DNA of 64,000 nt from Phoronis australis (Eukaryota; Phoronida; Phoronidae). The position numbers were made by a program, and so were the translations under genes. Below, one piece after another: positions 12,701 through 25,400 of this stretch. A model generated the notes under the pieces. That model was given only the letters and a program-made list of their open reading frames with translations. It searched no databases and was not told the DNA's origin. Location of the stretch: assembly GCA_002633005.1 (NCBI GenBank), contig NMRA01000203.1, forward strand, positions 300,874 to 364,873, read 5' to 3'. How positions within the stretch are numbered: the stretch's first letter is position 1; each line of letters starts with the position of its first letter.

Positions 12701-15700
12701 CGTGAAGCAAGATGTGCTGCATTTGAAAGTATTAGAATCCCTTTTAATTGCTTTTGAGAAGCCTGTTTTGAATGAGCAGCAAACAGGGTCGCGCCGCATG
12801 TTTGCGTGACTTTCCTGTTAACCCCTCTTTATTAGTCATTCTTTGCAGTATTTCACACCTGCCGTGTCTCACTGTGTGTGTCGTCAGCTTATACTCTGTG
12901 GTGGCATTACTGCGTCATTTTATCTTCACTTGAGAATGAAACAAGAATGTTTCGAAATATCGTGTGTCTTTTAATTACGTCGCTAGGTTAGTTACTGTAT
13001 CTATGTTCAGTTGAGAGTAGAGTTTTGTTCCGAAAGTACGAACGTAACAGAATAAAGACTGTGAACAATGAAAACTGTCATGCATTTAACAAATTACTCG
13101 CAGGGGCAGATGAAAACCAAACGCCTGAATCACGATGACAGTTATACAGGAAATGACAGATTGAGACATAATTTCTGGTGATACCAGTAAAATACCTTGG
13201 CTTAAAGCATCCTGCAGGTTTTCACTGACTTTGCTCTTTTGTTCGTGATAAGTGTTATCTTCAAATTTATGCAATGGTTGTTGCAGTATCTTGGCTCGTT
13301 TTTGACGTCGTTTCTCCTCTCGCTCCCTTTCCAATTCGGCCTTTTTAGATATCCAGTCTTTCAATCTATCATAAATGAGGCAATTTTGAATACACCTCTC
13401 AAAATTTTACAGCCAGTATATAATAGGTGGAAAAAGGCAAAGAAAAGCTGTCTTCCACTGAAGTGTAAGGAGCTAAAAACACACTTTCTTTTAAAAAATA
13501 ATTTGTGAGAGGTGACTTACCGTTGTGTTATATAAATGGTCTCAATAATTATTATGTTCTTTTACATTAGAACTGGTTGGTGGGCTTAGGAAGGACTGAC
13601 ATTTCATAATTGATGAGGAACGAGTTGGCAAACAATACAGCATTTTATGCGCCCAGCACGGCCTTAAGTAATAAGGGTTGATCCAGCAAAATCTGTATGG
13701 GAGAGGGGGAAGACACTTTTATTTCGTACCCACCGCCCATATTTTTCATTTATTTCTCCAACCCATGACCCATAATTTTTTAATTTTAAAATATAAAATC
13801 CAACACTTGCAAACAAATTGCCTCCAGGAGGACCTTTTAAGAACTTAGATGATTGACAGACTAGAACTAGCTGACTTGTCCAATATTGTCAAAAACTAAA
13901 GTAGCCTGTGAGCAATACTTTTGGCAGCCACCAGGTGTTTCTGTTCACCATGTGTCTATAATTTCAATGAACATTTTTTCAATTATAAGGATCATCTCAA
14001 GCTGTCTCCACGAACTCTTTTATACTTCTATGTCAAGTGAATATTGGAACTTGTTTATCTTACTCCTCATACTTTTTATTTAAAAATCATCAATTTTCTT
14101 ATATGTGCTAACACCAGTTTAGTGTTGCAGAACTTTTTCAATAGGACTGCAGACACACAGTTGGCTCAAATCAAATTGCCCATGACTTGATTTATGGCTT
14201 AGTGAACACATTGCACTCTGTTCACTGGCTACATGGGCTTTTTTGTATTGGGATGAGTTAGGGAATATGCCAATTGCATTTTCAGGAGTTTTGACTGCTG
14301 CAGTAACCAACCTGTCAACATTAACAGGTCAAAAAATACCACCCATTTTTAATGCATCACTTCTTACAGGAACAACCACCCATAATTTGAGTTTTTTTCT
14401 GAAGACCACCACCCATGAATTTTTATTTCTACTGCCTTGCCCCCCCCCCTCCCACATGGATTTTACTGGAACAGCCCTAATAAAATGTCAGTTTTTCCAA
14501 AACATAAATCCCTTCAAATTCGAGCAAGGAACATATTGAGACCATTTTCATGACGGTACATGTTTGGATTATTATAGAAGGCAAGATCAAAGCACAGTGG
14601 TTTCTACCACACCTAGACTGGGTTTCAAATTGGTTGAATAAGTTACAGAGTTTCCAATATTTTAAGATGCACTGATACTCTTATCAATGTCCAGAAAAGT
14701 AAAATCCACAGAAGGTTACTGAATACTCTCTCAGTTCAAAAGTCATTTATAGCCTGAACAAGGATAAGATTGAGACCAATTTTATCGAGTAAGAGGTTTT
14801 TAAACTACTGAACAAAAATTCATAAGTTGATACACAATGGAGAACCTGAACGTACGGCGGTCCCAACTGTTTAGACTAAGAGAGATCTTGGTATTTTCTC
14901 AAGGTCCTGGACATTTGTCCTTAAGTGACAAAATCGGTCAGGACATTTTAAAAATCAGCCATACATAATTCACCCTTAGAGGAGGGGTTCATACAGTATT
15001 CCATAATCGGGAGCAGGCCTTTATCCAGGATTTCGAAAATAGGGTGTCCAAAATGGGGTTCCCAATATTCCAGGGCATCCATGATTCCGATGCGTAACCC
15101 CCCCTCCACCCCCAGCAATACCCCAAACACAGATTTTTTTACAAAAAATGCATAGACCAAGGTTTTTACATCTATGTTTACAAAACAGTCTTCTGTAGTG
15201 AGTATTTTTACTAAAAAAACTACAGACCAAGAAGATTTTACAAATGCTATCAACCAAGTGTGAGCACAGCAACATTGTATATACTTTGTACATATATTGT
15301 ATATTTCTTCCTGCTTTGAAAAAAGAGCCCCCACTGTGAGCCTTCAGAGGCTTCCTAGTATTCATTACAATGTGTGAGTCCAAACTTGAAAGTTTCCTAT
15401 TGACAGTGGGCGTAGCCTCATGCAATTTCCTTGTCACCTTGACCTATGCTCTGCGCCAAAGTGATCTCACGACCATAGCCCTAGGTAAACCCTAGTTAGA
15501 AATCAAACACGGTTTCGTTCAAAACAATACATTCCCCCTCATGAAAGAGGTCATGACAAAAACGCATTATAAAACTCTTCACATAGTCTCTACCTACTTT
15601 TTCTCATTGTTGACATCTCTCATACGTCGCCCACTCAAGTCTCGACACGCCTCGTGGTTTGTTGTTTTCTCAATTTGTGCTCCCAGTGCCCGCAACATAG

Positions 15701-18700
15701 AACCAAAACCTGAAACACATGTAGAATCTCACAGGTAACCGTATAAATACGACATTAAATATTGAATTTATTTCAGTTGCACCCTTATTTACCAAACTTT
15801 GAACAGAAGGAATCGGTGTGATCAAGAATTACATAATAAGATATTGTAGGTTAGAAGGTGTACTTAGTTATACTGATATGCCATGACATCAACTGCAGTC
15901 ATACCAAAACAACACAAACAACACAAACAACAAACCTCCTTTCCCACCACACATCCGCGGAATAATGTGATAGGTTGCATCACTTTCCAACTTCTCAGAA
16001 GAGTCCACTTTTTTTCCATTTCGGGAAATAAAACAGTCAACATACCCCTACAAACAGTTACAAAGACAATGAAAGAAATAATCACAAGATTTTTCTATTG
16101 TCCACGCTTCTCTCCTGACCATGATAACAATGTCAAAGGTAGATTACTAGCAACAAGACCAAATTTCGGTTTAATGCTCAACATGAAATCTCAAAAACGC
16201 TGAACAGATCCAGTTTTCTGGATTATCATCTCGCTTCCATTTTATGCAACATTCAAATTTCAGAGGCAACTTGCCACGTCTGGGTGGGAAGATGTCCTCC
16301 CTTCACTAAAGAAAATATGAAATGGGGTTTTTGGCTCATAGATATTCTGCTGTTAACATCATGCTTATGTGCAAATATGGTGAAGGCATTTGCATGAGCT
16401 AATCGACCATTCAGGTATACGCCCACCCCACAAGAATGTTTTTATTGACAACACCCACACTTCGCTTAACCCCCCAATTTAAGAGCCCTGCAAGAATAGG
16501 TAATATATAAAATACAAATAAAGTCTATCATCATTATGATTAGTTTTCCTCCCAAATTTTCACTGTAATTATTTTTTCGTAATTCTTTAGTAAATGAAGA
16601 AGCCTGATGAAAAACCACTTATAGTCATGCCACCTGTTGACAGGAAATAGGTGTATTAATGTGCATGTTGATCACTAGCAACACTGTCTGGTAAATAGCT
16701 TCTGCCTGAACATTGCATTCATGTTATGAATCACTTCCCATTGTCATATGCTGTGAGTAGCATGAAAGTTACTTTAAACGTAAGATTTCAGCACAATACT
16801 GTTAGTTTTATCGTTCAATTGCTCATGGTTTACTGAACCCGTTTTGTGTAAAATTACTGAGTTTTGTGTTTGATTTGGATGGCTGAAGTGAAGCACCCAT
16901 GGAATTCCTTGTCCCGAGTATCATAGGGCACTAGTCGCATATAATTAATAGACCCTAACTAACTAACTTATTCTAGGGAGGACAATCAAAAAGTAGGTAA
17001 CGGAGCTCCATATCTATCTCCATGCAAAATCCACATCGGTAAATTACTTCATAGTTCACTATAAGACAATTTTTTGTTATGAATAGTTACCCTGGTCATT
17101 ATTTGTAAGTTTGTGATTTTTGTCACGAATTAACCCTGATAAATAATTTTTGTAAGCTTTTTTTTAGCGCACAATTTTTCGCCATGCGATCAACTTTCGA
17201 AAAAGTGTCTCTTGTTCCTCCAATCCAAAAGAGCACTATACTCTCGATTACAAACATGAAATTTTTACAGGATGTAGTTTAGATGCATGCGCACCTCCCC
17301 AAGTTATTTTTTCGAAGTCATGGTGAATTTTCATTCGTCCAAAAGGCCTAATTGTGATCGGTTGGGAGATTGATGTTTTCACAGTTGCGCAATATGCCCC
17401 CCCCCCACTTTTAGATGAAGATTTTATCACTCTTTTAATTGATAAGTATTTCATTTTCAAAAATTCTGTCAAACTGCTGCACATTGGCACTTTTCAAACA
17501 GCAGTCGTTAGTTCACTAAATCATCCCATGTCAGCGCCACGAGCGGCTACATTGAAGATTGCAACTTCGCCATTCAAAACAAAGTTGTTACAAAGAGTTT
17601 TCCTTGCGTAAATGATGAAATCCTTCATGTTAAGACTGGTTTGTTTTCCCAAATGGTCTTTTCTCTAGTTTCTGATGTTTTTTGAAATGATGCGATCTAA
17701 TAGTACATGGGTGGTGCCGCAGCACTGAAAAAAGTGGGGGCTATAGCCTCCCCAAGCCCCTTGGCCCTATCAGACTATGATGTGCTGCCCCTGTAGTAGT
17801 ACTCAGGAGCAAATCCAGGATTTTTAGTTAAGAGGGGGGGGGGCAGGGCAGAGTATTAGGCAGGAGTTTACCCGTAAGATATTTGCATCCTCGAACTGTG
17901 GAATGAAATCTAGGAGAATTTTAGGGGGGCCATGAAGCCCTTGTCCCCCCCAAATCCACCATTGTTATCTTGTGGTATGACGTGAAATTTCCTCCTAGCT
18001 CAGGTGTATTTATTTCAAAGCTTATGTGTTATCTTTGTTCTTTTCCTTTTAAGCTGAGTAATTGTCTTCATCAAACATGGGGTTGATGCTCCTGTTCCAC
18101 TAGGCAACACGTAGCCCCTCGGTTGGCCTTTTAGGGGCTACAATACTTCCATTTGCTTTCTGTACGCATTTCATTACATGTATTTTAAACGGGAGGTAAC
18201 CCAAATCCGGTCATCAATTTTGAGTTTTCACCTCGTCAAAAATACATTCCACACTTAAAAATATCATTTATGAAAGAGATTACTGTCATCATCGGTCCTT
18301 TCTACTTCTATACATATCTTCGATGAAGCTTAGTTGTGAGAATTAAGTTGACTTTGACGAACAATTCCAACTCTACTTTTTTGGTTGCCGTTAACTTTTT
18401 CACAACGCACGCGATGTTAACTGAGTCACGTGAGTTAGGCAAATGCTAACGCGAGACTGAGCGAAGCGCGTGACACTTGCAAAATAGCATGAGAAGGTAT
18501 CAGGTGAAATTTGTAAGATTTGTGTCCCTTGGACTTTTCATTCGTCAACATGCGTGATTTCACGTAACTTCCTCAAAATGGTACCCGGTAACAGAAACTC
18601 AAGCAAACCGCGACAGCTTTTCATCGATTTGTTCAAACTATCTTCATTGAATCGTTTTCAGACTTATGGTATGAGTTTTTTATAACTCCATGTGCATATA

Positions 18701-19296
18701 TGCATGTTTCGGCGGCATCTAGGGCGATGTAATTACCTACTGAGTAGTGTTCCACATGCTAACAACACACTTAAACAGCAATATCTCAGTAGAAAACGAC
18801 CCAAATTGCATCTAATACATACCACCATGTTCCTCTCAATGAGACGAATCTTTTGATAAGCAGCACATGTATATTCTTTTATTTTTTACGAAATTAAGTA
18901 GAAAGGCAGATATTTACGAATAATCGTCCCGTTTCAAAAGCCACTTTCTCGGTAACCGCTCACCTAATTTTTGTGAGTTTTGCACCACTTCATTTCTTAC
19001 ACCAAGGACTTTTCAAAAATTTATGACACATTGGCATTGAAAAAAAAGTTTAAAAAAAACGTTGTCTTCCCTACTTGTAAGACAACTTATTCTAAATAGA
19101 AGCTAAATTATAAATTAGATGTGACTTCGAATCGAGTCACTCGCTGAAAATTTTAAATTTCAGACATGATGATGCAGATTTTACTTACACATTTTGAGTT
19201 GATTATTTCCCATAGATGGTCAGTTGTGCTACACAAAGGAGCTTGAAAGCACAACGTCTCCTGTAAACGGTGATCTTTGACGAAAACGCACAACAT
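6798..19296 (-). CDS. SDE2: SDE2 homologue, complete 7-exon gene
   Basis: Minus-strand exons in transcription order: 19296-19189, 16047-15936, 15709-15598, 13365-13196, 11942-11858, 9048-8673, 7007-6798. They give 1173 nt, 390 codons plus stop (human SDE2 is 451 aa). All junctions are GT-AG and all phases fit. Residues 1-71 form a divergent ubiquitin-like fold ending in the invariant GGKGG (residues 70-74). In this family the precursor is cleaved after GG to release a fragment starting KGG. Next come the conserved core [18 protein letters not shown], a charged helix ([20 protein letters not shown]), a Lys/Arg stretch and an AWLG motif split across exons 5 and 6. A Ser/Asp/Glu-rich low-complexity region precedes a C-terminal SAP-like domain ([20 protein letters not shown], then [11 protein letters not shown]). 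Known roles of the family are intron-specific splicing and PCNA-linked replication-stress response in the nucleus. The gene shares a head-to-head promoter with TATDN3. Confidence 0.95.
8191..8480. repeat. 11-13-bp minisatellite (CACACTGC core)
   Basis: Two interleaved variants, CGCACACTGCGT and CCACACACTGCAT, fill about 290 bp of SDE2 intron 6. The array lacks stops in several frames, so it creates long spurious reading frames on both strands, including one fused to the acidic SDE2 exon. Confidence 0.95.
9255..11541. mobile_element. 2.3-kb DNA element with long inverted repeats
   Basis: The left arm (about 9255-9609) matches the reverse complement of the right arm (about 11094-11541). The arms share TAGTCAGGTT at the outer ends, then GTTGGAATTTTTTGGGG, GGAATGAC and TCAGAAAATAATTGATT. 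The right arm carries an extra internal duplication of a motif resembling GGTGGCCATCTTGGA. The interior holds short plus-strand frames, including 10140-10430 with [10 protein letters not shown] and [15 protein letters not shown]. This resembles the HEEAD motif seen in uncharacterised invertebrate transposon-associated proteins, and is a weak match. Downstream of that frame the interior is interrupted by stops, so the copy looks dead. It sits in SDE2 intron 5. Confidence 0.75.
12153..13105 (+). mobile_element. Penelope-like element, GIY-YIG end only, flanked by inverted repeats
   Basis: A plus-strand frame at 12468-12809 (113 aa) reads VVYEFVCP...[14 protein letters not shown], the pattern of the C-terminal GIY-YIG endonuclease of Penelope-like retroelements. 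The reverse-transcriptase part is absent: an in-frame stop lies just before the first ATG, where the left repeat ends in iterated AATGACT. The frame is bracketed by a near-perfect inverted repeat, 12206-12463 against 12831-13087. A 12-bp direct repeat TTACTCGCAGGG at 12153-12164 and 13094-13105 looks like a target-site duplication. About 40 bp of extra sequence lies inside the left copy. The element nearly fills SDE2 intron 4. Confidence 0.8.
13672..14481. mobile_element. MITE, copy 1 of the AACAGCCCT-TIR family
   Basis: The left end AAGGGTTGATCCAGCAAAAT and right end ATTTTACTGGAACAGCCCTA are imperfect inverted repeats, and both abut runs of G or C. No transposase is present. The interior (CACCGCCCATATTTTTCATT) is shared with 43909-44490. 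The element lies in SDE2 intron 3. Confidence 0.75.
17801..17960. repeat. G-rich interspersed repeat fragment, copy 1
   Basis: The string of short blocks CAGGAGCA, GATTTT, an oligo-G run, GCAGAGT, GGAGAATTTTAGGGGG, CCATGA and CTTGTCCCCC recurs in the same order at 35262-35430. I cannot class the family. It lies in SDE2 intron 1. Confidence 0.6.
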
Positions 19297-19474
19297 GTTT
19301 TTTTCCCAAGCTACAGAAGAGAGCTATACAGAACGGAAATGAGTAAGTTAGGAATCGCTGCCAGAAGAGGTCACTGTGAAAACACTTGCGCCCCCAAACG
19401 GACGGGGATAACCAGCTGGATGTCCATGAGAAAATAAAACGTAAATTATTTTCCTTGGCTGGATACTGAGTTCA
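19297..19474. promoter_or_regulatory. head-to-head promoter between SDE2 and TATDN3
   Basis: Only 178 bp separate the start codons of SDE2 (minus, 19296) and TATDN3 (plus, 19475), so the 5' UTRs and core promoters of both genes must share this interval. No TATA box is placed for either direction. The segment includes a short GC-richer patch (GCGCCCCCAAACGGACGGGG). Confidence 0.7.
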
Positions 19475-22400
19475 ATGGCGGGTTTGGTTATTGACGCACA
19501 CTGTCATTTATGTGCCTCTGATTTCGACGAGGTAAAACATACAGTGATAGTTTGATTATGAGTACGTGTAATCAGCGATTCAAAATTTTTGTTTCTTTTA
19601 TGCCCCCCGGGCCCCGGGAGGGGGGGGTCACTCTTATTGACAAGGTGCCCTCAGGCATGTACCAAAAATTGCTAATAGGCGGTAATTTTTCAGTAAGTTT
19701 GTTCAATAGGCCGCTAAATTCACCCCTGCAATTGACCCACTGTATTGGCCTCGCAAAAGACGCACTGGGTACCGTCAATTTTTGTACATCCCTAACCAGT
19801 TGTTAGCGTAGCCAATTTTCAATGTAGATTCCTGAAATATCCAGTCGTGATGTCCACTTAGGCAATAATGCAAATCGTGTTATTGAATGAAGGAACCTGG
19901 CAGAAAAAGGTATTGTTGGAGTATTTGTTTGAGGTTACAGGATTTAAGACTGTTTATGACTTCCAAAGTCCCTCTAGCTCTTCCCTTGGAAAGTTTCAGT
20001 AGCATTGCATTGGTTAAGATAGGGTGAGCCATTATTTACCAAAATTCAGTGTTTTGGAATGTAAGACCTATTGCCACCTTCGCTCTCACTGCTGGACTAT
20101 AATTGCAGGGTCTCTCCCACACTGTTTGGTAGGAATACAGAGTCTGGATTTTGAATAATATGTGCAGATACCGATTATGTGGAAGAGAATGTGAGCTCAC
20201 AGCTGCACTGGCTGACACTTAAAAGTCTGCCTTTAACACCTCAATTTCGAAGTTACACGATTTGTTAGCATAGCTAATAATTCTAATTTTCCATATTTCA
20301 GGATCTAGACAGTGTGATCACCAAAGCACAAGAGGTAATATGTAAGATGTGGTGGCCAGGCCTGAGATGTTTAAAAATGATTTTTAATTCTTATCTATGG
20401 GACTACCTGTTGAAAATCTTGCATTATGGTTTGAAACTACTACTGGGGTAAAGTCTACTACTGGGATAAAGTTAATTTAAAATTTATTTTTAAAGGGCAA
20501 AACTAATGCCAATATTGTTTCACATCTGGTGCTACATTTTTCAGATTAATTTTGCACCCGCTAAAGACTAGTGTGATTATTTAAAGACAATGTTGGGAAA
20601 ATGTAAATATTTATTGTCATACGGGAGCATAAGTCAGCTTAGTTTAACTTTATGTTTCTTCCAGAATGGTGTAGTTGCAGCACTGGTTGTGGCCGAATCA
20701 TTTCAAGACTTTGAGAAAGTTCTTCATCTGTCTGACAAGTACGTGCAGCTGTTGCTTCAAGCAGCCACTGATAAGAGTACAAAGTGAATAATATACAAGC
20801 TGCATCTCCTTATGATTTTAGTTAGGATTAGGAGAACAACAAGTATCTAAACATCAAAATCTTTTCAGTTACAATAAAGTAATATATAGTTCTCAATTTC
20901 CTTGTCTGTGTTAAGGTTTGATAAAAGTTTCATATTACAAGTTCTGTTCAAATGCGCTTGATACAGTCAGTACTGTGTTATTTGAAAGTTGCTATGCTGT
21001 CTTTCATACGTTCTTACACTGGACACCTTGCCCAAAATTTTATAGGCTCTTGTTAATTTTGTGGGGTCATTGAAAAGATCCCAGAATGATGCGTAATGTA
21101 TTGTAGAAAAACGATGTGAAGCTGTTGGTTCTTTTATGAAAGTAAATTGCGTGAAGATGATAAAAATTGGAATGGAATAATTCTCATTCCTTTAGTTTGA
21201 TGTCTTTTACAACTCATCAAACCTTTTATAGAAGGTGATACACCCAGCTTGGTTGCAGGAAATAATGCAAAAATGCTCCCTGATCAGATGAACACTGTCC
21301 TATGAAGCCAGCTTCCAGTTGCTGTTTTAAAACTGTTTTCTTACTCGGGGCTTTGGTAGACCTGACAGTTTTTTATTGCTTGAGACCATGATCAGTGCCT
21401 GAAGTGACCATTTGAGTTTAACTATCATGTTGAGCCTAACAATAATTAGCTGTCAGCTCTTCTGAAAGCCAAAACCAGTACAAATGTGAAGCAATGACCA
21501 GTTTGAGACCAGTTATGTGAGGGTAAGTGGTCTAAAACAAAACATTAGTTTTTATGGATGGCTGATGCTTTGCTGCATCTTTAACTGAATGTTAAATTTT
21601 AGTACGGCCCGTCATATAATCGAGCATAGCATAGTCTTCTACTTCTTTGAGATTGGTCTTACTAGTGCAAGGGAGTGAATGACAACCTGGGTAGAATGCG
21701 AAAGTGATTTCTGGGGAAGTGTTCGTATTTTAGATGTATGAAGGTGACAACATGACTTGATTTATTTACTATTGCCTTCTCTGCAGGTACCGTAACTTTA
21801 TTTTACCTTGTCTTGGTATCCATCCTGTTCAAGGTAATCCTTGTGGAGAACAGCGAAGTGCTTGTGGTGAGGTAACTTTGACTTCTTTCATTATTACTTG
21901 AAAAAAATGCAAAAAACTTGCTACAGCTGGGCTCGATCTGCAGGTTGCCAATGAGATTTTATTTGGCGACCTAGTAAAATATCAGGTTGCCATGAAGTTG
22001 CCTCACACGATACTGAGCACGTACTCAAAATACTACAAGGTAGTAAACGAACCTTGTAACCGGGGTTTACTTCACTGAGCAACTGTCAGATTGTAGACAT
22101 AATGGTAAAGAAAATAGAGTTGACTTTGGTGTATTAATTCTGTATCTCCGAACACATATTTCTTCATTGTAAAGGACAAAATTGAAATGATGAAAGCACG
22201 TAAAAAGCACAATTTATTAGGGATTGAATAATGACATGCTTTTCATGTGTTTTTATCATTTTAGTTTTGTCCTATGCAGTTTTCTGTTGTCGTATGTCTA
22301 CAATCGGACATTTGCTCAGTAGACTAAACAGAGATCGCGAGATTTTATTCTGTCTACTTGAAAAGAAGGAAATCAAAATTGTACACTACATGTTTGAATG

Positions 22401-25400
22401 AAAGACTGCTACCAAAGTTTGCTAATTATAGGATGCCCAACTACCCGTGAGGAGATGCGTTTGCAGTTTTAATACAGTGTAACTTGAATACTTCACAATT
22501 GTCTCCTAGTTTTCATGCTGTGCATGGACAACTAAACTACGTTGTAATCTTTTCAGGACCTGGTGAATGCTATTCCTTTCATAGAGAAGCATGCTGGGAA
22601 ATTATGTGCTGTTGGAGAGGTTGGTTGCTTTCTTTCTGTTTACTTCACTTCCTAGATTGGTTCCTTAATTCTGAACTCACAGAAAAGCTTTTGGCAATGT
22701 TCGATGTCACATTTTCATTCTGTGCATGTCCAAACAATGTTTTAGCTCATCATTGGAAACAAAACACCACTAAGTTGAACAAAGCAGTTGCAAAGCTTTA
22801 GAGCCAAACTGAACATAAACAAGAAATTAAAGTGGATGCCAAAGTAATAACTTCGAAATATATTTTACCAGTCACTCAAAGCATTAGAGTCAAAGTGAAC
22901 AGATACTTTGAGTAATCGGAAGTTTGCGTTGTTTACACATGACTGTATTATGTTGTAAATATGAATGATTATTGCCAAAGTACATGATTATCCATATTGT
23001 GTTATCACCTTGTTCTAAAAGTTTGTTCTATTTTTAAAAGTTTTTTGAATGTTTTGACAAAAGGTAAACTTTTGGTAAACTAACATGATTTTTAGAAAAT
23101 AGTAAATATGATTATTTTTATTAAGCCTATTTCCAAAATGTTAAGTAACATTACAAGTTGGTTGTGATTTTATAGCTTTTGCTCAAGTTATCTAATTTAG
23201 TTCTCGTATGTGAAGTGTTACAAATAATTTTCGAAGAACTCCTGTAAACATAAAGGTGCTAGCTTCTAAAATAAAACAAATTAACGAGTCCGCAATACTG
23301 CCTCGGACTGTCTGATTTGCAAAGTTTTGTATTGAAAGCACACACATTTTCAGAATTAAAATGGAAAAGATCACGCATTCCGGTTCTTAAACATTTTGTC
23401 CCGTCACCAAAAGATGGCGTGCTGACGAGACAAAATGTTTGCATCATATTTTCCTCGCCATATTGAGATTGACATGTTCATTATACACTGACTGGAGATC
23501 AAGGGTAAGATGCCCACTACTAAGGCTGATTGGATTTCTGTGTTTGACCGGTGGTCCTGATGGCTCAGTGGCTAGAGCATCTGCACGGTTACCAGAAGGT
23601 CCTGGGCTCGAGTCCCAGTTGGGGGCAGAAATCTTGTCAGACTTATATTCATTAGGTCACCTGATGTGGCCAAAAGATGGCGTGCTGACGGGACAAAATG
23701 TTTGCAACATATTTGCCTCGTCATATTGAGATTGACATATTCATAAATCATTTATCTTTTGAAGAAAGATGTCTTTCAATGCCATACTGTAGTTACGTAG
23801 CAGATTTTGACTGTCACATGATCTATATTTGCAAATCACATAGTGCTGATAGATGTTGTGTTACTCTGGCTAGGTTGGTCTGGACTTCACTCCTCGCTTC
23901 TGTAAAGATGAGAACAGTAAAACAAACCAGAAGGAAGTCCTTGCCCGTCAAGTGGAAATTGCTAAAAAGTTTGATCTTCCCCTGTAAGTATTGCTGTTAT
24001 GGATTTGATTTTAGTGCTAAAAACGTCATTGCCAGATTAAGTTTAAAGCTTTACTCATTCTAAACAATTTGTTTTCATTTGAACTGGAAATGAGATGTCT
24101 TCCTTTCTTTTAGTCCTGTATGTAGATGATGACTTCTTGATTCTGCCAAGTCAAAAAATTCATCATCTCAATGAAATATGTGCGATCATATTCATAGCTG
24201 GATTTAATTGGATTATACGGAAAGTACCAAGAAACTGAATGTTTCTGAAAAATTAATACGTAAAAAGTTTATTGATTTTGGGATTGGGGTCCTGAATAAC
24301 TGAGGTGCTCTTTCAGTAAGAAATAACGTGTTTTTTCAAAGAAAGTTCTGTTGATACTCTTTTCATTTAGACATATGCACCAAAGCTTCACAGCTTGTGT
24401 ATCTTTCTTAAATTGTGTGTTACTATTGTGTCTTTGTCTATTCTATGTGTTTAAATGAATACATGACAGTGTCTACAATTTGGTGACAGATTAAAGCAAG
24501 TTTCTCACAAATTAGTTTTAAAAAATTTGCTCCTCGATTTTACGTTTAAAAAAGTGTTTCACATACAGGTGCATATGCATACTTCAGTATATAGGTGCAT
24601 ATGCATACTTCAGTATATAGGTGCATATGCATACTTCAGTATTTAGGTGCATATGCATACTTCAGTATATAGGTGCATATGCATACTTCAGTATATAGGT
24701 GCATATGCATACTTCAGTATATAGGTGCATATGCATACTTCAGTATATAGGTGCATATGCATACTTCAGTATATAGGTGCAGCTTTGCATTATGTGAGGG
24801 TCAAAATACATTCTGCTTCATTTTTTCTCATATTTTTCTGTTTCAGCAATGTCCATTCTAGATCCGCTGGAAGACCAGTTATTTCCTTTCTTAAAGAACT
24901 TGGTGCCAATAAAGTTCTTCTGCATGCATTTGATGGTAAACCATCTGTTGCCATGACGGGTGTAGATGCCGGTTTCTATTTTTCCATCCCTCCTTCTATA
25001 ATCAGAAGTGAACAAGTAAGGAGAATAACATAGCGCACATTCTGGTACTTTGCTTTATAATTACTGTATTCAAGATTATTAAAGCTATTTGCACACTTTT
25101 GAGAGAATTGTTTTAGAATTCATCAAATTATATTTATTTAAAATGTTTTCAAGTTCCTTTGCTTTTTATGCGCCCACATGTTTATATGTGGGTGCTTATT
25201 GCCATCATCTCTGTCTGTCTGTGCGTCCGTTGTCTGAAGCCGTATCTCCTAAACCCTTCACAGGAACTTTATGAGATTTGATAGATGTGTTCCTAAAAAG
25301 CTGACGACAGACGAGGACGAATTTCAGACTGACTCAACTACTGGTGTGCCCCCTAGTGGTAATTTCATTTTTTTTCTGTTTTCCTTTGTTTTTCTGAAGT

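Noticed and set aside
14948-15437. 128- and 138-codon minus-strand frames
   Set aside because: They are overlapping frames in repeat-derived sequence partly shared with 47590-47650, with no domain.
23571-23615. Functional tRNA gene
   Set aside because: A and B boxes are present, but no acceptor or anticodon stem forms and the B box deviates. It is a SINE head.
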